Shown here: positions 1 through 6,502 of the stretch, piece by piece
Numbering within the stretch: the first letter of the stretch is position 1
Layout: the number at the start of each line of letters is the position of its first letter
Made by a program: the position numbers and the translations under genes
The notes under the pieces: generated by a model
What the model saw: only the letters and a program-made list of their open reading frames with translations
Told to the model about the DNA's origin: nothing
Databases searched by the model: none
NCBI GenBank assembly: GCA_022447885.1
Contig: JAKUTA010000064.1
Span: 1-6,810, forward strand
Source of the DNA: Candidatus Poseidoniales archaeon
GTDB lineage: Archaea > Thermoplasmatota > Poseidoniia > Poseidoniales > Thalassarchaeaceae
Direction of reading: 5' to 3'
DNA length: 6,810 bases

Positions 1-1110
1 GACCGCCCCGATGATGGCGGCCTGTCGGTTCCGGTGGGCTTGCTCGAGGGTGACAACCACATTCGCTTCGACATCTCGGCACTCGAACACATGTTCGTGT
101 TCGTGCTCGAGGTCCACCTGGACACCCAACCCCCACACCTCACGATCGACTCACCCCCGCGCGATGTGCACTCATCCAGTTGGTCCACGGAGGTCACTGG
201 AGGGTGTCAACCCGGACTTGTGGTGCACGTGCGCATCGCCGACGAGTCCGCTGCTGGTCCCTGTGCGGACGTGGGCACCTACGCCGTGAGGATCGACCTT
301 CCTGGGGTGGATGGTCTGTGGCTGCTCAATGTCAGCAGCACGGACATCGCCGGCAACCTCGGCTGGCTGGCACACAACCTGACCATCGACCGCCGCGCGC
401 CCGAGGCGCGCTTGGAGTGGGAGGTCAATCGGTGCGATCCCGAGCCTGTGCCCTCGGTGTTCCGGCCTGAGCCGCTGGCCGACTGCGAGTTGATCCTCAG
501 GGTGGACTTCCTCGACGACGACATCGTCGACTGGTCGCTGGTGATCGAGCGGGAGCGGGAGATCGAGCACAGTGTGACCGGGGGATCTGCTGGCGAGCAG
601 ACCCTCTGGTTCGACATCTCGGAAATAGCCAGGCCCGGTCATTGGTCTGCCTCCCTGCTGGTGTCGGATTCGGCGGGGAACAACCAGCTGATCCAACTTG
701 ATGCCGACGCCATCGCCCCTGAGAACACCTTGACAGCGAAGGTGAGCGAGCCGGGTTCGCTGGCCAACATGGCGAGCATCGCCGGCCTGCTGCTGCTGCT
801 CGTCCTCTGGCAGCGCAGACATCGGCGAGAACCCGAGAGCCACCCGATCGGCACACCGCTTGACCCGGAACTGTTCCTCGACGACTACGAGGATCTGGAC
901 TACGAGGGGTTGGATGACATCGAGGCGATGAAGATGACCTCGAGCATCGGGCCCATCGGCCCTCCGCCAACCGACGAGGCCGATTTCGACCTGCTCGACG
1001 AGGTGGACGGGTCCGCTGTGGTGGGTGAGTTGGATGATGATGAAGAGCCAGAGGATTCTTCGGATGATGATGAGGATGAGCCGGACTCGTCCGAGCCCGA
1101 TATCGAATAA
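1..1110 (+). CDS. Membrane-anchored surface protein with Ig-like domains and acidic cytoplasmic tail (5' end outside window)
   Basis: The frame is open from the first base to a TAA at 1108-1110, so the true start is upstream; the GTG at 34 is only an internal codon. Of the 369 visible residues (numbered from base 1), roughly 44-131 and 133-241 look like two beta-rich Ig-like modules. Each ends in the phrase D-x-A-G-N followed by a D-rich strand and A-P (DIAGN...TIDRRAP; SDSAGN...DADAIAP), typical of extracellular bacterial/archaeal Ig-like repeats. There are four cysteines (69, 88, 145, 162) and two N-x-S/T sequons (110, 126), all before the single hydrophobic span at about 254-270. A basic stop-transfer RRHRR follows, then a tail of about 95 residues whose last 28 include 18 Asp/Glu. 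I infer N-outside/C-inside topology. The function is unknown; adhesion or substrate binding at the envelope is plausible. The next gene has the same anchor and tail design. Confidence 0.8.
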   Translation, partial: DRPDDGGLSVPVGLLEGDNHIRFDISALEHMFVFVLEVHLDTQPPHLTIDSPPRDVHSSSWSTEVTGGCQPGLVVHVRIADESAAGPCADVGTYAVRIDLPGVDGLWLLNVSSTDIAGNLGWLAHNLTIDRRAPEARLEWEVNRCDPEPVPSVFRPEPLADCELILRVDFLDDDIVDWSLVIEREREIEHSVTGGSAGEQTLWFDISEIARPGHWSASLLVSDSAGNNQLIQLDADAIAPENTLTAKVSEPGSLANMASIAGLLLLLVLWQRRHRREPESHPIGTPLDPELFLDDYEDLDYEGLDDIEAMKMTSSIGPIGPPPTDEADFDLLDEVDGSAVVGELDDDEEPEDSSDDDEDEPDSSEPDIE

Positions 1111-1125
1111 TCTGACATAGTCAGA
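1111..1125 (+). other. Perfect 6-bp inverted repeat directly after the stop codon
   Basis: TCTGAC, a 3-nt ATA spacer, then GTCAGA starts at the base after the TAA of the upstream surface-protein gene. It could form a small RNA hairpin marking the 3' end of that transcript, or be an operator-like dyad upstream of the next gene. No T-rich tract follows, and archaeal terminators are usually oligo-T, so I do not call it a terminator. Confidence 0.3.
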
Positions 1126-1167
1126 GATGCGACAGAGCCAAAGGGGGAACATATCCCCTGACGAGCA

Positions 1168-4100
1168 ATGCCGGTGCGTTCGCAACGTCGAGTCATGCCC
1201 GTCATGCTCGTGTTGATGCTCATGTGTTCGAGCGCGATGCTCGCCATCACCGCCTCCGCAGTCGATGGTGACAATGATGGAATCGACGACGCAGTGGATG
1301 ACTGCCCGTACGCTTGGGGGAACAGCACCATCGGCTATGTTGGATGCCCGGATTCAGATGGTGATGGTAGCCCGAATTTCGCCGGGGCGACGATCACAGA
1401 CTGGGAAGATTCTGCGAGAGCCCTGTATGTCAGCGACGGCAGTTCCCGCGCCATCTCGTGGGCTCCTGACTCGGTCCACGTTGCTGGAGGCGGTGGGAGC
1501 GATGTCATGCTCTACACAGCAGGCGGGGCGACCATTGCAACTCTATACACCTTCTCCGATGAATACGTCAGGGGGTTGGCGTTCTCGCCAAACGGCTCCT
1601 ATCTTGCTGCTGGCGCTTACTTCAACGATGGCGACAACCATGCTCAGATGGTTATCTTGGAGATGGACTGGACTACCAAAACTGCTACTCTGCTGAAGAA
1701 CCTGAGCAACATGCATACTGACGATGTGCCCAGTGTGGCATGGTCATCCAACGGCACCTACCTGTTCACCGGCGGTGGCGAGGGGGTATTGCGGCAATTC
1801 TCGGCGAATGATAACTGGAGCATGGTGAGGAATTACTCATTCGACCCTGGGCAAACGGTTTGGAGTGTCGACGTCAGCCCAGACGACCGATTGGTCGCTG
1901 GATTGGCGGCAGGGGGGGAACTGAAGACGTTCTGGACCAACAATGGGACTGAACACATGTATTTCAACAACCATACGTCCAACTATGCTCTCGGGGTGAC
2001 ATTCAGCCCAGACGGTCGGTGGTTGCTGACGGGGGCGTTCGACAATCGCGTCAACATCTACAACGTCACCAACGCATCGCATGTCGGCGGGTTCACTGAC
2101 AGTTCCCGCGACGTCTATTCGATATCATTCGACCCCACAGGTGCATACTTCGTTGTCGCTGGCGGTGATGACGAAGTGCGCGTCTACGACAGTCCTGATA
2201 ACGTTGCTAACATCAGTAACTATTCAGACGAAATATCGGAATTCGGATCGTTCAGCGGTGGTGGCAGCAGCAGTCGCGGAGTCAGGGCTGTCGCGTGGTC
2301 TCCCGATGGAACCAAAATGGCGTTCGCGCAGATACGGGGGCGCTCCACAGTGTACATGTCGCCAGAGACATTCCATCAGTTGAGAGGAGACATCACTGGC
2401 GAACTGATGATCGATAGCTGGCAAGAGAACTGGCCGAGTACCGACGGTCGCCCCATATCACACAAAAACATGCCAACCACGTTGATGTCGAACACCCTCT
2501 GCGACGATGGCGGCATCATCGGATCGATCACTCATGGCGTTCCACACCACGTAGCCACTCCTGTTGCCAACTGGTCGACAAATGGACTGTTGAACTGCAC
2601 TCAGACGACTTCGCAACTTCTCGAGGTGCCGATCGGCCGAATGCCCGCTTCGCTGTTCGTCATGGCCGGTGGCGCCGCCGAATCCTGTCTGAGCACCATC
2701 GGAGGACTGTCGATGGCGCAACTGCGCTGGATCCTCTCCGGAGCCTCGCTCTCGACACTGGTGCAGTCTGGGGAGATGCCGGGAAGCGAGCTGATGTCGG
2801 TGGTTCCCAATCTGGACTCCGACGGGGTCAAGGAATGGGGGGACCTCCATCCCTCATGTAACCAGGAGCCGTTTCACGTAGCAGGACGTTGGGACAATCG
2901 CTCCGTGCCGATGATGATGGAGCGGCTGTTCACCTGCAGTGACTGCCAGTTCCCGGATGGCTTCTTCGTCAGTTCCACTGCACGCTTCAGGTTCGAGGAG
3001 GAGTTGCGCAGCCAACTCGTCTACTTCGTCAGCCAGCAGGATGACCTGCTCGGGTTCACCGAGATGCGCGTGGCGCTCAATGCCCCCGACCTCTACCTCG
3101 TACCGATCGTCGACAACTGGACGCATGGTGTGCAGGACGCGCTCGCCGGCGGAGGACAGGCTGTGCAACCGTCCGTATCGGCCAGCGAGAACGGAACGTG
3201 GCCGGTGCAAGACGATCATAACCTGATCATCGATTCCGCGGAACTTCAGGAACGTCTACAACTGTTGGAGTGGATGCTCAACGACACGGCGCAGACAGAG
3301 TGGGACGAGATGGGGTTCGTCCGGCTCGGTCTGTATACACGAGTATTGGCGTGGGCGCGTATCGGAGTCGATGCCAGATACCTGCTCCCCGACGCCGATG
3401 ATGACGGTGTCTGGAACGGTGAGGACGACTGTCCCGATACACTCGAGACATGGGCGGCCGACGAACGAGGTTGCGCCGCGTACCAACTCGACGACGATGG
3501 TGACGGCATCGCGAACTCAGATGACGATTGCATCACACAGTGGGGCAACAGCACAGTGCCCACCATCGGCTGTCCAGACGCGGATGGTGATGGCGTCGCC
3601 GACAGCGATGACGATTTCCCGGATGAACCGACCCAGTGGATCGATAGTGACGAAGACGGTTACGGTGACAACCAGACCGTGGGCGCTTGGGAGCCTGACG
3701 CCTGCCCCGATGTCGCCGGCACCTCCCACTTCGACCGCTTCGGATGCCCGGACACCGATGGTGATGGGTGGTCAGACGAGGATGGCGACTGGCTGACCGA
3801 CGATGGAGCGGACGCGTTCCCCCTCGACCACCACCAATGGGTGGACACCGATGGAGACGGATACGGCGACAACCACAGTTACTTCCTCGATGAAGATGGT
3901 CTGCTGAGGGTCGATGAGCGGGGCGACGCCTGGCCTGAAGATCCGTTCAAGTGGTCGGACACGGACGGGGACGGCTTCGCGGACCAGCAGATGGGGAGCC
4001 AGCCCGACTCCTGTCCGTTGGAAGCCGGCACATCCACTGCACTAGGGCGTCTGGGGTGCCCTGATTCCGATGGTGATGGCTATGCGGACATCGATGACGA

Positions 4101-5148
4101 CTTCCCCGCTGATGCGACCCAATGGGAGGACGACGATGGCGACGGTTACGGCGACCGTTGGGATGGGAACGACCCCGATGACTGCCTCGAAACACCCTCC
4201 TACGAGATTGACGATGTGAACGAAGACGGATGCGGACCATCCGAACGGGACAGTGATTCCGACGGTATCAACGACGCCTATGACGAGTGCCCGGACACTT
4301 CCACCTCCGAGGTGGCGATGGTAGACTGGTACGGTTGCTCCGACAGTCAGCGGGACGACGATGGCGATGGAGTCAACAACCCGAACGACGCTTTCCCTCA
4401 CGACCCCACACAGACGCATGACACGGATGGCGATGGCATGGGAGACAACTCTTCTGGAACCAACGGGGATGACTGCAGGAACAGGGTGGGCAATTCGACC
4501 GGCGACCGCCGCGGATGCCCGGACACCGATGGCGACGGGTTCAGCGACCCTGACAGCCTCTGGACGGTGGGTGATGGTGCCGACGCGTTGATCTACGACC
4601 CGACGCAGTGGATGGACAGCGACGGCGACGGATTCTATGACAACTGGGACAACCCGGAATGGAACTCAAGCCGGCAGTACGGCTGGCCGGGGGAATTCGT
4701 CCCCGGAGCCACCGCGCCGGACAAGTGCCCCGTCGCCTCCTCCTCGCTGGCGAATGGCTGCCCCACGGAGATCTGGTCCGGCCCGCCCACAACCGGCGGT
4801 CGTGGCTCCAGCGGCGGGTTGCCGACGTTCCTGTGGGTGGCGGTCGCACTGGCGATCCTCGTGATCGTCGGCTTGGTCGTCGCAGTCACTGTGAACACAC
4901 GCAAGCCGAAACGGAGGAAGCGGGCGAGCGGCGGCGAACTCGACCAAGCACTGCAGGTGGTGGATGCAGCTGCTGAGAGTTGGGCTGAGGATGCCGCGCA
5001 AGGAGAAGTGACGGAGGATCATGAAGCGCCTGACGAGGAGATCCAGGGCGAGGCGGGCGACGATGGCGTCGAGTGGCTCGAATGGCCCGAGGACAGCGAC
5101 GTCTGGTGGTCCCGCGACGAATCAGGTTACTGGGCACCTCAAGAGTGA
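1168..5148 (+). CDS. Giant surface protein: signal peptide, WD40-like propeller, six-Cys domain, TSP3 calcium-binding array, C-terminal membrane anchor
   Basis: This is 1326 residues, complete. The start at 1168 is preferred over the ATG at 1195 because it supplies the basic n-region (RSQRR) of a signal peptide, about residues 1-31, ending ITASA. Residues 33-70 are a short TSP3 segment with two D-x-D-x-DG motifs. Residues 93-408 hold seven WD40-like blades, recognised by repeated W/F-S-P-D/N-G turns. Residues 410-735 match no family I know and carry six cysteines (445, 477, 507, 564, 590, 593). Residues 741-1192 are a TSP3 array with about fifteen Ca-binding motifs and regular Cys-Pro pairs. 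A G/S linker, a transmembrane helix (about 1218-1242), a basic RKPKRRKR stop and an acidic tail follow; the tail ends in a Trp-rich motif (W1303, 1306, 1313, 1314, 1322). All 24 N-glycosylation sequons precede the membrane span. The likely role is calcium-stabilised surface binding; the ligand is unknown. Confidence 0.92.
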   Translation: MPVRSQRRVMPVMLVLMLMCSSAMLAITASAVDGDNDGIDDAVDDCPYAWGNSTIGYVGCPDSDGDGSPNFAGATITDWEDSARALYVSDGSSRAISWAPDSVHVAGGGGSDVMLYTAGGATIATLYTFSDEYVRGLAFSPNGSYLAAGAYFNDGDNHAQMVILEMDWTTKTATLLKNLSNMHTDDVPSVAWSSNGTYLFTGGGEGVLRQFSANDNWSMVRNYSFDPGQTVWSVDVSPDDRLVAGLAAGGELKTFWTNNGTEHMYFNNHTSNYALGVTFSPDGRWLLTGAFDNRVNIYNVTNASHVGGFTDSSRDVYSISFDPTGAYFVVAGGDDEVRVYDSPDNVANISNYSDEISEFGSFSGGGSSSRGVRAVAWSPDGTKMAFAQIRGRSTVYMSPETFHQLRGDITGELMIDSWQENWPSTDGRPISHKNMPTTLMSNTLCDDGGIIGSITHGVPHHVATPVANWSTNGLLNCTQTTSQLLEVPIGRMPASLFVMAGGAAESCLSTIGGLSMAQLRWILSGASLSTLVQSGEMPGSELMSVVPNLDSDGVKEWGDLHPSCNQEPFHVAGRWDNRSVPMMMERLFTCSDCQFPDGFFVSSTARFRFEEELRSQLVYFVSQQDDLLGFTEMRVALNAPDLYLVPIVDNWTHGVQDALAGGGQAVQPSVSASENGTWPVQDDHNLIIDSAELQERLQLLEWMLNDTAQTEWDEMGFVRLGLYTRVLAWARIGVDARYLLPDADDDGVWNGEDDCPDTLETWAADERGCAAYQLDDDGDGIANSDDDCITQWGNSTVPTIGCPDADGDGVADSDDDFPDEPTQWIDSDEDGYGDNQTVGAWEPDACPDVAGTSHFDRFGCPDTDGDGWSDEDGDWLTDDGADAFPLDHHQWVDTDGDGYGDNHSYFLDEDGLLRVDERGDAWPEDPFKWSDTDGDGFADQQMGSQPDSCPLEAGTSTALGRLGCPDSDGDGYADIDDDFPADATQWEDDDGDGYGDRWDGNDPDDCLETPSYEIDDVNEDGCGPSERDSDSDGINDAYDECPDTSTSEVAMVDWYGCSDSQRDDDGDGVNNPNDAFPHDPTQTHDTDGDGMGDNSSGTNGDDCRNRVGNSTGDRRGCPDTDGDGFSDPDSLWTVGDGADALIYDPTQWMDSDGDGFYDNWDNPEWNSSRQYGWPGEFVPGATAPDKCPVASSSLANGCPTEIWSGPPTTGGRGSSGGLPTFLWVAVALAILVIVGLVVAVTVNTRKPKRRKRASGGELDQALQVVDAAAESWAEDAAQGEVTEDHEAPDEEIQGEAGDDGVEWLEWPEDSDVWWSRDESGYWAPQE
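1264..1377 (+). repeat. N-terminal TSP3 calcium-binding segment
   Basis: Residues 33-70 of the large surface protein contain D-G-D-N-DG and D-S-D-G-DG loops around a CPYAWGNST...GCPD spacer. The same spacer style (CITQWGNST...GCPD, residues 787-803) reappears in the C-terminal array. The propeller is therefore framed by TSP3 material on both sides, as if it and the following domain were inserted into a TSP3 rod. This is part of the parent gene, not a separate gene. Confidence 0.75.
1444..2391 (+). repeat. Seven WD40-like propeller blades
   Basis: Residues 93-408 of the large surface protein divide into seven units of about 40 residues. Their characteristic turns are ISWAPDS (96-102), LAFSPNG (137-143), VAWSSNG (190-196), VDVSPDD (234-240), VTFSPDG (277-283), ISFDPTG (319-325) and VAWSPDG (375-381). 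Most are followed by a small-residue strand (LAAGA, LFTGG, LLTGA, VVAGG) and a strand like VNIYN or VRVYD. Seven units would close one complete propeller. The classic GH...WD dipeptides are mostly missing, so it is WD40-like rather than canonical. Twelve of the protein's N-x-S/T sequons fall before residue 355, most of them in this domain. Confidence 0.8.
3388..4743 (+). repeat. C-terminal TSP3 calcium-binding array (about fifteen D-x-D-x-DG motifs)
   Basis: Residues 741-1192 of the large surface protein. Clear D-x-D-x-DG loops begin at residues 742, 775, 804, 826, 862, 893, 931, 966, 988, 1028, 1063, 1085, 1119 and 1150, with a weaker one at 1016. Longer composite units run GCPDxDGDG...D-FP-D-PTQW-DxDGDGYGDN...CP. 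Copies begin near the GCPD at 801, 859, 963 and 1116. Asp side chains in such loops bind Ca2+ in thrombospondins and in archaeal/bacterial homologues, giving a stiff extended rod. Cysteines recur in CP pairs and probably form disulfides between neighbouring units. At DNA level the region is rich in GAxGGxGAxGG tracts prone to slippage. Confidence 0.88.
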
Positions 5149-5205
5149 CCGAGGCAGTCAGGTGCGGCATAACCGCTATTTGGGCGACTGTGGTAGAGAG
5201 CCACG

Positions 5206-6057
5206 ATGGACATCGAATGCATCGCGGTCATCGGCGCCGGACAGATGGGAAACGGCATCGCGCAGGTGGCTGCCTGCGCTGGCTACCAGGTCACGATGAT
5301 CGACATCTCAGATGAGTTCATCGAGCGGGGCATCGGCACCATCGAGTTCTCGCTGGGAAAACTGGTCGAGAAGGGGCGCATGTCCCAGGAGGATGCCGAT
5401 GCTGCCCGCGAGCGCATCACGACATCGACTGATAACTCAGCGGCTCAAGATGCTGATCTCGTCGTCGAAGCCATCCCTGAGGTTCCTGACCTGAAGTTCT
5501 CCCTGTTCACCGAACTGGACGAGCTGTGCAAGCCCGAAGCGATTCTCGCCAGCAACACGAGCAGCATCTCCATCAACGACATCGCAGGCAGCACCGAGAG
5601 GCCGGACAAGGTCATCGGGATGCATTTCATGAATCCGGTGCCGATAATGCGGTTGGTCGAGATCGTGGTCGGCAAGGAGACCGATGAGGAGGTCACACAG
5701 GCGGTGATGGTGGTCGCGGAGCGGATGGGCAAGACGGCGCTGTGCTGCAACGACTCGCCCGGATTCATCTCCAATCGGCTGCTGTGCCCGATGCTGAACG
5801 AAGCGGTGTTGGCATACGAGGAGGGGATCGCCGATGCACAGGCCATCGACGGCATCATGGTCCTCGGAATGAACCATCCAATCGGTCCGCTGGCCCTCGC
5901 CGACCTGGTGGGGCTAGATACCGTGCTGCACATCATGAACGTCCTGCACGAAGGCTTCGAGGACGACAAGTACACCCCTGCCCCATTGCTCGAGAAGATG
6001 GTCGCTGAGGGGAAGTTGGGCCGCAAGAGCGGCCAGGGTTTCTACGACTACACCTGA
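5206..6057 (+). CDS. hbd: 3-hydroxyacyl-CoA (3-hydroxybutyryl-CoA) dehydrogenase, NAD-dependent
   Basis: This 283-residue protein is the normal length for the single-function family that reversibly oxidises L-3-hydroxyacyl-CoA to 3-ketoacyl-CoA with NAD+ in the cytoplasm. The Rossmann loop is IGAGQMGNGIA (9-19), with D33 at the end of beta-2 favouring NAD over NADP. The catalytic set is complete and correctly spaced against the human enzyme: S119, H140, E152, N190, in SNTSS, GMHFMNP, VEIV and SPGFISNR. The helical C-terminal dimerisation domain has HPIGPLALADLVGLD (224-238) and the terminal GRKSGQGFYDY signature. The ATG at 5206 places the Rossmann strand four residues in, so no longer start is needed. 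It follows the surface protein by 57 nt and precedes aIF5A by 58 nt. Beta-oxidation is the probable pathway; no partner thiolase or hydratase is in the window, so chain-length preference is open. Confidence 0.95.
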   Translation: MDIECIAVIGAGQMGNGIAQVAACAGYQVTMIDISDEFIERGIGTIEFSLGKLVEKGRMSQEDADAARERITTSTDNSAAQDADLVVEAIPEVPDLKFSLFTELDELCKPEAILASNTSSISINDIAGSTERPDKVIGMHFMNPVPIMRLVEIVVGKETDEEVTQAVMVVAERMGKTALCCNDSPGFISNRLLCPMLNEAVLAYEEGIADAQAIDGIMVLGMNHPIGPLALADLVGLDTVLHIMNVLHEGFEDDKYTPAPLLEKMVAEGKLGRKSGQGFYDYT

Positions 6058-6100
6058 GTCCGCTCGCTAGGCAATGCTGATAAGACCGGGGAAGTGGGTC

Positions 6101-6110
6101 AGGAAAGGGA
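6101..6110 (+). promoter_or_regulatory. Purine-rich possible ribosome binding site for aIF5A
   Basis: AGGAAAGGGA ends 5 nt before the ATG at 6116. It is only a partial Shine-Dalgarno match, but its spacing supports the ATG at 6116 over the in-frame ATG at 6074, which would add 14 residues that aIF5A proteins do not normally carry. Confidence 0.35.
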
Positions 6111-6115
6111 TTCGG

Positions 6116-6502
6116 ATGCCAGGCACGACACGCGCTGAGATTCGCACGTTGAAGGTCGGCCGCTACATGGCCATCGATGATGACGCCTACCGCATCTTGA
6201 GCATCTCGAAGTCCAAGCCTGGAAAGCACGGCAGCGCCAAGGCGCGCATCGAACTAGAGGACCTGTTCACCGGCCAGAAGCGCAGCCATGTCGGCAGCGT
6301 GTCAGACACTGTCAATGTGCCGCTGATCGAGAAGGGCTCGGCCACGGTCACCCATATCCAAGGTGAGGAGGTGCACGCCATGGATGCCAAGACCTTCGAG
6401 ATGATGGTGCTCCCGGCAGAGCCGAGTCTCAACGTTCAGGCTGGTGGCGAAATCATGTGGATGGAGACGTTGGGTCGCTTCAAGATCATCCGGGACCACT
6501 GA
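6116..6502 (+). CDS. eif5A: Translation initiation factor aIF5A (hypusine-containing)
   Basis: This 128-residue protein is close to the usual archaeal aIF5A length. Residues 1-70 form the N-terminal SH3-like domain: TLKVGRYMAID, then the hypusine loop SKSKPGKHGSAKAR, with K37 as the modified lysine. Residues about 71-128 form the OB-fold domain, ending GRFKIIRDH as in other archaea. The factor binds the ribosomal E site and helps peptide-bond formation at stalling sequences such as polyproline. Activity requires deoxyhypusine synthase, which is not in this window. The ATG at 6116 is chosen because the conserved protein begins just before TLKVG and a purine-rich tract lies 5 nt upstream; the in-frame ATG at 6074 would give an unconserved basic extension. 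The stop TGA at 6500-6502 overlaps an ATG at 6502, suggesting translational coupling to the next gene. Confidence 0.95.
   Translation: MPGTTRAEIRTLKVGRYMAIDDDAYRILSISKSKPGKHGSAKARIELEDLFTGQKRSHVGSVSDTVNVPLIEKGSATVTHIQGEEVHAMDAKTFEMMVLPAEPSLNVQAGGEIMWMETLGRFKIIRDH

Noticed and set aside
172..1185. Long minus-strand open frame of 337 codons
   Set aside because: It is opposite the first surface gene, whose plus-strand frame shows Ig-like phrases, a membrane helix, stop-transfer and acidic tail. The minus product is Arg/His/Gly-rich with no recognisable domain, typical of an antisense shadow in GC-rich DNA.
2935..2946. C-x-x-C at residues 590-593 as a cytochrome c haem site
   Set aside because: The residue after the second Cys is Gln, not His, so the CxxCH haem-attachment motif is absent.
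3388..4743. Short regular DNA repeats as a CRISPR array
   Set aside because: The repeats are in-frame codons of TSP3 calcium-binding loops, vary in sequence and spacing, and have no unique spacers of constant length.
5166..5182. AT-richer stretch upstream of the dehydrogenase as a TATA promoter
   Set aside because: CATAACCGCTATTT is AT-richer than its surroundings, but it is not a good archaeal TATA/BRE match and its distance to the start codon cannot be judged without a mapped transcript start.
5437..6026. Minus-strand open frames opposite the dehydrogenase (146 and 193 codons)
   Set aside because: The plus strand encodes a fully conserved enzyme with all catalytic residues; the antisense products have no recognisable features.
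6074..6115. N-terminal extension of aIF5A from the ATG at 6074
   Set aside because: The added 14 residues (MLIRPGKWVRKGIR) are not found in aIF5A proteins as I know them, and the ATG at 6116 has a purine-rich tract at proper spacing.
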